Assembly (NCBI RefSeq): GCF_001905885.1
Contig: NZ_LIYH01000001.1
Span: 1,366,169 to 1,430,168, forward strand
Direction of reading: 5' to 3'
DNA from: Streptomyces sp. CB03234
GTDB taxonomy: Bacteria; Actinomycetota; Actinomycetes; Streptomycetales; Streptomycetaceae
DNA length: 64,000 nt
The position numbers and the translations under genes are program-made. Below, one piece after another: positions 58,438 to 64,000 of this stretch (positions are counted from its first letter, which is position 1; every line of letters begins with the position of its first letter). A model generated the notes under the pieces. The model ran no database searches. It saw nothing but the letters and a program-made list of their open reading frames with translations, and was not told the origin of the DNA.

Positions 58438-60222
58438 CTATCCTGCCGCCTCCTCCCGCGCCAGCGCGAGGGCCGTCCCCACCAGCCCGATGTGGCTGAA
58501 CGCCTGCGGGAAGTTGCCCAGATGCCGCCGCGCCGCCGCGTCGTACTCCTCTGCCAGCAGCCCCACGTCGTTACGGAGCGCCAGCAGCCGTTCGAACAGC
58601 TCCCGCGCCTCCTTCGTACGGCCGGTCATGCGCAGGGCGTCCGCCATCCAGAACGAGCAGACGAGGAACGTCCCTTCGTCGCCCGGCAGCCCGTCGACCG
58701 ACACGCCCTCGGTGCTGTACCGCCGGATGAACCCGTTGTGGTTCAGCTCCGCCCACACCGCGTCCACCGTGCCGACCACGCGCGGGTCGTCCGGCGGCAG
58801 GAAACCGACCCGGGGGATCAGCAGCGTCGCTGCGTCCAGCTCGCGGGAGCCGTACGACTGCGTGAACGTGTTCCGCTCCGGGTCGTACCCCTTCTCGCAC
58901 ACCTCCCGGTGCACCTCGTCGCGCATCGCCCGCCACCGGCCCGCGTCACCGCGCAGCGACGGGTCCTTCTCCAGCGTGCGCACCGCGCGGTCGGCGGCGA
59001 CCCATGCCATCACCTTGGAGTGGACGAAGTGGCGGCGAGGCCCGCGCACTTCCCACAGCCCCTCGTCGGGCTGTCGCCAGGTCGACTCCAGGAACCCCAG
59101 CAGGCTCAGCTGGAGGTTCCAGGCGTGCGACTGCGCGGCCAGCCCCGCCTCGCGCGCCAGGTACAGCGAGTCGATGACCTCCCCGTACACATCGAGCTGC
59201 AACTGCCGCACCGCCGCGTTGCCCGTCCGTACCGGTGCCGACCCCGCGTACCCGCGCAGCCACGGCAGCTCCGTCTCCGGCAGCCGGCGCTCGCCCGCGA
59301 GCCCGTACATGATCTGGAGGTCCGCCGGGTCACCGGCCACCGCCCGCAGCAGCCAGTCGCGCCACGCGGCCGCCTCGTCCAGATAACCGGCCGACAGCAG
59401 CGCGCCGAGGGTGAGCGTCGAGTCGCGCAGCCAGCAGTAGCGGTAGTCCCAGTTGCGTACGCCCCCGATGTCCTCGGGCAGGGAGGTGGTGGGCGCGGCG
59501 GCGATGCCGCCCGTCGGGGCGTACGTCAGCGCCTTGAGGGTGATCAGCGAGCGCAGCACGGCCTCGCGGTAGGGCCCTTCGTACGTGCACTGCGCGGCCC
59601 AGGACTTCCAGTCCTCGAGCGTGTGCTCCAGTGCCTCGTGCGGGTCGATCAGCGGTGGGCGCGGCCGGTGCGAGGGGTGCCAGGTGAGGACGAACGCCAC
59701 CTTCTCGCCGGCCCGGACCGTGAACGACGAGCAGGTGCTGAACTGCTGACCCCACGTCTTGACCTCAGGCTCGCTGCGCAGCCATATCGAATCGGGGCCC
59801 GCGATCGCCACCCGGTGGCCGTCCGTCCGGCGCACCCACGGCACGATCTTGCCGTAGTCGAAGCGGAGCCGCAGTACCCCGGCCATCTCGACCGTGCCGG
59901 AGACGCCCTCCACGATGCGTACGACATCGGGGGCCTCGTCGCGCTGTGGCATGAAGTCCAGCACCTTGACCGTGCCGGTGCGGGTCTCCCAGAGGGACTC
60001 CAGGACGAGGGAGTCGCCGACGTAACGGCGCCGGGTGCAGGCGTGTGCGTCCTTGGGGGCGATCCGCCAGTGGCCGTTGTTCTCGTCGCCGAGCAACGCG
60101 GCGAAACACGCCGCCGAGTCGAAACGCGGCAGACACAGCCAGTCGATCGAACCGTCCCTGCCCACCAGGGCCGCGGTCTGCAGATCGCCGATGAGGGCGT
60201 AGTCCTCGATGCGTTGCGTCAC
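58438..60222 (-). CDS. GH15 glycoside hydrolase (glucoamylase/trehalase group)
   Basis: A 594-residue cytoplasmic protein. The N-terminal beta-sandwich region opens IEDYALIGDLQTAALVGRDGSIDWLCLPRFDS; the (alpha/alpha)6 barrel carries VRNWDYRYCWLRDSTLTLGAL (general acid region) and VDGLPGDEGTFLVCSFWMADAL (general base region). Actinobacterial proteins of this type include trehalases; others are glucoamylases or phosphorylase-like enzymes of unknown use. No signal peptide is found. It is the first gene of a two-gene unit with the SDR. Confidence 0.9.
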   Translation of the reverse strand: MTQRIEDYALIGDLQTAALVGRDGSIDWLCLPRFDSAACFAALLGDENNGHWRIAPKDAHACTRRRYVGDSLVLESLWETRTGTVKVLDFMPQRDEAPDVVRIVEGVSGTVEMAGVLRLRFDYGKIVPWVRRTDGHRVAIAGPDSIWLRSEPEVKTWGQQFSTCSSFTVRAGEKVAFVLTWHPSHRPRPPLIDPHEALEHTLEDWKSWAAQCTYEGPYREAVLRSLITLKALTYAPTGGIAAAPTTSLPEDIGGVRNWDYRYCWLRDSTLTLGALLSAGYLDEAAAWRDWLLRAVAGDPADLQIMYGLAGERRLPETELPWLRGYAGSAPVRTGNAAVRQLQLDVYGEVIDSLYLAREAGLAAQSHAWNLQLSLLGFLESTWRQPDEGLWEVRGPRRHFVHSKVMAWVAADRAVRTLEKDPSLRGDAGRWRAMRDEVHREVCEKGYDPERNTFTQSYGSRELDAATLLIPRVGFLPPDDPRVVGTVDAVWAELNHNGFIRRYSTEGVSVDGLPGDEGTFLVCSFWMADALRMTGRTKEARELFERLLALRNDVGLLAEEYDAAARRHLGNFPQAFSHIGLVGTALALAREEAAG

Positions 60223-60287
60223 GCTCTGGCGTCTTCCCGCCAGGACGGACGGCTAAGCAGCGGGGTACGGCTGGGGCGTGCGGCGCT

Positions 60288-61133
60288 CTACGTGGCCGCG
60301 TGCGCGGCCGGTTCCGCGTCGCCGTCGACACCACCGCCACCGCCGTCGCCGCCACCGCCTTCGCCTGCCGTCCCGGCGGCGGCCGCCGCCACCGCGCGGT
60401 CGTGCTTCTCGCGGCGTACCAGCACCACCCAGCCGACCGGCACGCCCGCAGCGAACAGCCACCACTGCACCGCGTACGCCATGTGCGCGCCGATGGAGTC
60501 GTGGTCGGGCTCGGGGATCAGCTCCGGGGTGTCCCCGGCCGGGGCCGGCGCGGTCTGCTCCAGGTAGCCGCCGAGCACCTCGCGGCCGAGGCTCTTCGCC
60601 TGCTGCTCGCTGTTGATCAGCATGACCTGGCGGTCCGGCAGACCACTGAGGTCCTTGATGCCGCTGGCCCCGGTCGTCTCGTCGGCCTTGAGCCGGCCGG
60701 TGACGGTCACCTCGCCCCTGGGCGCGGGCGGCACGTCGGGGAAGCTCCTCTGGTCGGCGGCGGCCGGGATCCAGCCCCGGTTGACCAGGACCGCGCGGCC
60801 GTCGTCGAGGACCAGGGGGGTCAGGACCAGGACGCCGATCCGTTCGTCGGCGGAGGTCCGGCGGCGTACGACGACCTCGTGGTCCGTGTCGAAGGTGCCG
60901 GTGGCGGTGACGCGGCGCCAGTAGTCGGCGCGGGGGACGGTGTGCCCGGGCGAGGTGAGCTCCGTCACGGGGACGGGCTCCGCCTTCAGGTTGTCCTCGA
61001 TCAGCTGGTTCTGCGCGACGCGGTGCTCGTGCCGGTGGAACTGCCAGAAGCCCAGCTCGATCATCACGGGGATGAGAACGAGGGCGATGAGGGTGAGGAT
61101 CACCCACTGCCGGGACAACAGGAAGCGGTACAC
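60288..61133 (-). CDS. SURF1 family cytochrome oxidase assembly protein
   Basis: A 281-residue membrane protein with helices at about 10-30 and 218-240 flanking an extracytoplasmic domain. Family marks are LGFWQFHRHEHR (N-side), VLVNRGWIPA and YAVQWWLFA near the second helix. SURF1 helps insert heme a into cytochrome aa3 oxidase. The C-tail is a Gly/Ala repeat-rich segment (GGGGDGGGGGVDGDA). GTG at 61133 is chosen since conservation begins there; its ribosome site is weak. Confidence 0.88.
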   Translation of the reverse strand: MYRFLLSRQWVILTLIALVLIPVMIELGFWQFHRHEHRVAQNQLIEDNLKAEPVPVTELTSPGHTVPRADYWRRVTATGTFDTDHEVVVRRRTSADERIGVLVLTPLVLDDGRAVLVNRGWIPAAADQRSFPDVPPAPRGEVTVTGRLKADETTGASGIKDLSGLPDRQVMLINSEQQAKSLGREVLGGYLEQTAPAPAGDTPELIPEPDHDSIGAHMAYAVQWWLFAAGVPVGWVVLVRREKHDRAVAAAAAGTAGEGGGGDGGGGGVDGDAEPAAHAAT

Positions 61134-61192
61134 GGCTTCGACCGTACCTGCTCGGGTCCGGGTCCCGGATGGGGGGTCCCATCCGGGACGGA

Positions 61193-61429
61193 TCACACTT
61201 TGTCGACGATGCCCACCTGGCCCTTCTCCGCGCGGGCGCAGTGCGCCCCGCAGAACCACTGGCCGTCGGCCTCGACGCCCTGGCCGATGATCTGGACCCG
61301 GCAGTGCTCGCAGATGGGCGCCATGCGGTGGATGGCGCAGGCGAAGCAGTCGAAGACGTGCACGGCGCCTTGCGCGTGCACCTCGAAGGACATGCCGTAA
61401 TCGTTTCCGCAGACCTCACAACGTGCCAT
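61193..61429 (-). CDS. Small zinc-ribbon protein
   Basis: A 78-residue protein with paired cysteines: CEVCGNDYG (4-12), CFACAIHRMAPICEHC and CGAHC, enough for two zinc sites, plus His residues. Similar short proteins are widespread in Streptomyces without known function. ATG at 61429 is used; the frame extends upstream to 61486 without a good ribosome site. Confidence 0.78.
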   Translation of the reverse strand: MARCEVCGNDYGMSFEVHAQGAVHVFDCFACAIHRMAPICEHCRVQIIGQGVEADGQWFCGAHCARAEKGQVGIVDKV

Positions 61430-61494
61430 GCGCCACAGGGTGCTGTCCGGCGTCCCGTAAGGGGCGGCGAAACGCCCGGCGGTCACCCGTCTGC

Positions 61495-62475
61495 TTACTC
61501 GTCTGCCGGGGCCACGTCACGGAGCAACTGGGTGAACGCCGCCTCGTCGACGATCGGTGTGCCGAACGACTTGGCCTTGACCGTCTTGGAGGTGGCCGAG
61601 TCGGGATCGTTGGTGACCAGCAGGCTCGTCAGGCGGGAGACGCTGGTGGCCACATGGAGGCCCGCCTCGACCGCCCGGTCCTCCAGCAGCTCACGGTCGA
61701 TGGACGTATCGCCCGAAAACGCCACCCGCATGCCTTGTTTGAGCGGTTTGTCCACTTCGTACCGCCCGGGGTTCGGGTACGGGCACGCCGGCCGCTTGCG
61801 GGACGGCCGCCAGCTGTTGGTGCCGTACGACGTCTGGCGGCCGATGCGCGGCACCCCCGGTGAGGTGGGCGACGAGGCCCATTCGGTGAGCGGACGGCAC
61901 TCCAGCAGCGGCAGTCGTACGCCCCGCTCCGCCGCCGCGTGCAGACTCGGGCGGAAGGCCTCGGCCAGTACGCGCGCGTCGTCCAGCGCGTTGTGCGCGC
62001 GTCGCTGCACGACGCCGAAGTGCGTGGCCAGCGTCTCCAGCTTGAAGTTGGACAGCGGCAGCCCCAGCTCCTTGGAGAGCGCGATGGTGCACAGCCGCTG
62101 CCGCACCGGCGCCGTGCGCTCGGCCCGCGCGTACTCGCGGGAGATCATCGACCAGTCGAACATGGCGTTGTGCGCGACGAGCACCCGGCCGTCGAGCCGT
62201 GCGGAGAACTCGGCCGCGATGTCCGTGAAGAGCGGCGCGCCCTCCAGTACGTCGCTCGTCAGCCCGTGGATCCACACCGGTCCCGGGTCCCGCTCGGGAT
62301 TGACCAGTGTGTACCAGTGGTCCTCCACATTGCCCTGCGCGTCGAGCCGGTAGACGGCAGCGGACACTATCCGGTCGTCGCGGGCGAGGCCGGTGGTCTC
62401 CACGTCGACGACCGCGTACCCCTGCGTCGGGTAGGCGGCCGGCCACGGTGCTGCTGTCGTACGGTCGTCGAGCAT
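61495..62475 (-). CDS. DEDDh 3'-5' exonuclease with C-terminal BRCT domain
   Basis: A 326-residue nuclease like the DNA polymerase III epsilon subunit. The four acids and the His are in VVDVETTGL (Asp, Glu), AHNAMFDWSM (Asp) and RAHNALDDARVLAEAF (His, Asp). A middle region (about 195-245) is basic and Pro-rich. A BRCT domain occupies about 245-326 (MRVAFSGDTSIDRELLEDRAVEAGLHV, VTNDPDSATSKTVKAKSFGTPIV). The combination points to DNA repair. ATG at 62475 is preferred; GTG at 62481 is possible. Confidence 0.9.
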   Translation of the reverse strand: MLDDRTTAAPWPAAYPTQGYAVVDVETTGLARDDRIVSAAVYRLDAQGNVEDHWYTLVNPERDPGPVWIHGLTSDVLEGAPLFTDIAAEFSARLDGRVLVAHNAMFDWSMISREYARAERTAPVRQRLCTIALSKELGLPLSNFKLETLATHFGVVQRRAHNALDDARVLAEAFRPSLHAAAERGVRLPLLECRPLTEWASSPTSPGVPRIGRQTSYGTNSWRPSRKRPACPYPNPGRYEVDKPLKQGMRVAFSGDTSIDRELLEDRAVEAGLHVATSVSRLTSLLVTNDPDSATSKTVKAKSFGTPIVDEAAFTQLLRDVAPADE

Positions 62476-62641
62476 GGTCACTGAGAATAGAGGCCGCCAC
62501 TGACAGTGGCACCGCCGGGCATGCCCCGTGCGGCGGCCGTGTTGACGCCCCGCACCCGGAAAGCCGTGGCCCGGGGGCCAGTTGGGAAGATTGCCGTCAC
62601 CGCGCACCCCGCGCCCTTTTCGTACGGATACGTCGCACCTG

Positions 62642-63295
62642 TCAGCCGGTCCGCCCCGACGGGCCGGCGTTCCGCGCGTCCGGCCCCAGCAGGCCCTGCA
62701 CCAGCGCCCGTACGGACGTGACGAACAGCCGTTCCGCGTCCACCGGGCGGGTCAGCGCGCGGGCCAGGGCCGGGTCGTGCTCGGCGGTCTCCGTGTCCCA
62801 CAGCTCGTGCTCGGCCGGCGACTGCGCCGGGGCCCGCTCTCGGTTGCGCTCCACCAGGACGTACCCGACGACCTGGAACTGCACCGCCCGCACCACCTCC
62901 GCCACGCGGGCGCCGCGCAGGCCCGCCGCGTGGACCTCGTGGACGAGGGCGCGCTGCGCGGGCAGGAACATCCGCTCCGTAAGGCCCCGTTCATGGACCA
63001 TGGCGACCAGGTGCGGGCGATCCAGCAGCTCGCGGCGGAGCGTGCGCGCGACGGAGACGATACGCGCGGCGGGGGTGCCGCCCCGGGGCGTGATCGCGCC
63101 CAGGTCCGCCACCGTACGGTCGGCGAGGGCGTCCAGGAGCGACTCGCGGTTGCCCACGTGCCAGTAGATCGACGTGACGGCCGTGCCCAGCTCGGCGGCC
63201 AGCTTGCGCATGGTGAGGGCCGCCGGACCGTCCCGCTTCACCAGCCGGGTGGCGGCGTCCAGGACCTCTTCCCGGGTCAGTGACGGCTTCGGCAT
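62642..63295 (-). CDS. TetR-family regulator
   Basis: A 217-residue repressor. The helix-turn-helix (residues 5-50) reads LTREEVLDAATRLVKRDGPAALTMRKLAAELGTAVTSIYWHV, and the C-terminal ligand domain is of TetR_C type. ATG at 63295 is the family start. It is divergent from the acetoacetate-decarboxylase-like gene, and a perfect palindrome lies in the 103-nt gap between them. The ligand is probably a substrate of that enzyme (inference). Confidence 0.92.
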   Translation of the reverse strand: MPKPSLTREEVLDAATRLVKRDGPAALTMRKLAAELGTAVTSIYWHVGNRESLLDALADRTVADLGAITPRGGTPAARIVSVARTLRRELLDRPHLVAMVHERGLTERMFLPAQRALVHEVHAAGLRGARVAEVVRAVQFQVVGYVLVERNRERAPAQSPAEHELWDTETAEHDPALARALTRPVDAERLFVTSVRALVQGLLGPDARNAGPSGRTG

Positions 63296-63346
63296 CGGTG
63301 CTCCACCCCCGTACGCGCACGACTGTTCCCACTTCATCGCCCTCGG

Positions 63347-63361
63347 TGTAACAGTGTTACA
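63347..63361. promoter_or_regulatory. TetR operator candidate
   Basis: TGTAAC-AGT-GTTACA is a perfect 15-nt inverted repeat centred in the gap between the TetR gene and the decarboxylase-like gene, 38 nt before the latter's start. Confidence 0.65.
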
Positions 63362-63398
63362 GAGTTGCTCCTCACCCGCCGACGAAGGGTGGTACGCC

Positions 63399-64000
63399 AT
63401 GGCACGCGTACGGTACGGCGCCCGCACCGAGCAGGAGATCGCCGCGGCCCGCGCCGCGGGCGCGAAGCTCCCCGACATCTGGTCCACCGGCGTGGTCGCC
63501 GTGTGGGAGAGCGACCCCGATGTGGTCGCGGCCGTGCTCCCGCCGCCGCTCAAGCCCGCACCACGCCCGCTCGTACGGGCCGCCATCAGCAAGGTCGAAC
63601 TCCCCGGCTACCCGCTCGGCGCCGGCTCGGTCGCGGTCGCGGCCACCCACGACGACCAGGAGGGCTGGTATCCGCTGGTCATGCCGATGACGCACGAGCG
63701 GGCGCTGACCGGCGGACGCGAGGTGTTCGGCGAGCCGAAGAAGCTCGGCGAGGTGACCGTCGAGCGGGACGGGCTGACGGTACGGGCGGCACTGGCCCGG
63801 CACGGCATCGCCTTCGTCGAGGTGCGCGGCGCCGTGGACGGCCCGCTGCCGCTGCCCGCCGAGCCGGTCGCCAAGGTGGACTTCTACTTCAAGTTCCTGC
63901 CCGCCGTGGACGGTTCCGGCTTCGACACCGACCCGGTCCTCGTGCACTGCGTACGCCGCGAGAAGGTGCGCGCACTGGAACGGATCACGGGCGACGTGGT
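63399..64000 (+). CDS. Acetoacetate decarboxylase-like protein (3' end outside the window)
   Basis: The first 200 residues of an ADC-family protein. VRYGARTEQEIAAARAAGAKLPDIWS precedes the core AVAATHDDQEGWYPLVMPMTHERALTGGREVFGEPKKLGEV; the two Lys in EPKKLG include the Schiff-base lysine of acetoacetate decarboxylase. Members decarboxylate acetoacetate or act as aldolase-dehydratases. ATG at 63399 follows GAAGGG. Its control by the TetR neighbour is suggested by the operator. Confidence 0.85.
   Translation, partial: MARVRYGARTEQEIAAARAAGAKLPDIWSTGVVAVWESDPDVVAAVLPPPLKPAPRPLVRAAISKVELPGYPLGAGSVAVAATHDDQEGWYPLVMPMTHERALTGGREVFGEPKKLGEVTVERDGLTVRAALARHGIAFVEVRGAVDGPLPLPAEPVAKVDFYFKFLPAVDGSGFDTDPVLVHCVRREKVRALERITGDV

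Overview
The window is a high-GC actinobacterial chromosome segment, almost certainly from Streptomyces. The evidence is strong third-position GC bias, frequent GTG starts, 1-4 nt stop/start overlaps inside operons, a DmdR-type iron box, a PhoP box, ectABCD, a LAXTG sortase substrate and a 73-residue Gbn-like nucleoid protein. The gene order from about 24.8 to 54.3 kb (ectDCBA, LAETG protein, cob genes, pit, ABC-F ATPase, gbn, enoyl-CoA hydratase) matches what I recall of the S. coelicolor SCO1838-SCO1867 region. That is memory, not a search.

Layout. 0-9.6 kb: the end of an NCS2 purine permease, a small membrane protein, a penicillin-binding protein, a three-gene operon (membrane protein, histidine kinase, response regulator), an IclR regulator coupled to an acetyltransferase, and a divergent 2,5-dioxovalerate dehydrogenase followed by a DUF1349 protein. 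9.6-13.6 kb: an eroded stretch. An MFS exporter and a divergent GlxA/AraC regulator have both lost their 5' halves at one junction, and a methyltransferase gene is broken by frameshifts and a stop. Intact genes lie between them. 13.7-16.6 kb: a class V aminotransferase and a MarR / Old Yellow Enzyme divergent pair with paired operators.

16.6-24.7 kb: a galactan-use locus with a LacI regulator, two permeases, a solute-binding lipoprotein, a GH42 beta-galactosidase and a secreted GH53 endo-galactanase. The divergent promoter region carries two LacI-type operators. 24.8-28.0 kb: the ectoine/5-hydroxyectoine operon ectABCD. 28.5-36.0 kb: a LysR regulator, an aminotransferase/amidohydrolase divergent pair, an iron-box-controlled operon (penicillin-acylase-like Ntn hydrolase plus siderophore-type acyltransferase), and the sortase substrate.

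36.0-44.3 kb: seven tightly packed cobalamin genes behind a B12 riboswitch. 44.3-45.9 kb: a Pit phosphate transporter operon behind a PHO box. 46.2-54.3 kb: aldolase, hydrolase, VOC protein, metallopeptidase, an ABC-F ATPase preceded by a probably leaderless 7-codon reading frame, gbn, and an enoyl-CoA hydratase. 54.3-57.5 kb: an Asp23/Gls24/AmaP envelope-stress cluster. 57.7-64 kb: an SDR, a GH15 enzyme, SURF1, a zinc-ribbon protein, a DEDDh exonuclease, and a TetR regulator divergent from an acetoacetate-decarboxylase-like gene cut by the window end.

Most transcription units carry a recognisable switch: iron (DmdR), phosphate (PhoP), B12 (riboswitch), and galactan, sugar acid, electrophile or short-chain acid ligands (LacI, IclR, MarR, TetR). 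The strongest candidate for something little described is the iron-regulated acylase/acyltransferase pair. No CRISPR array, rRNA, tRNA or transposase was seen.
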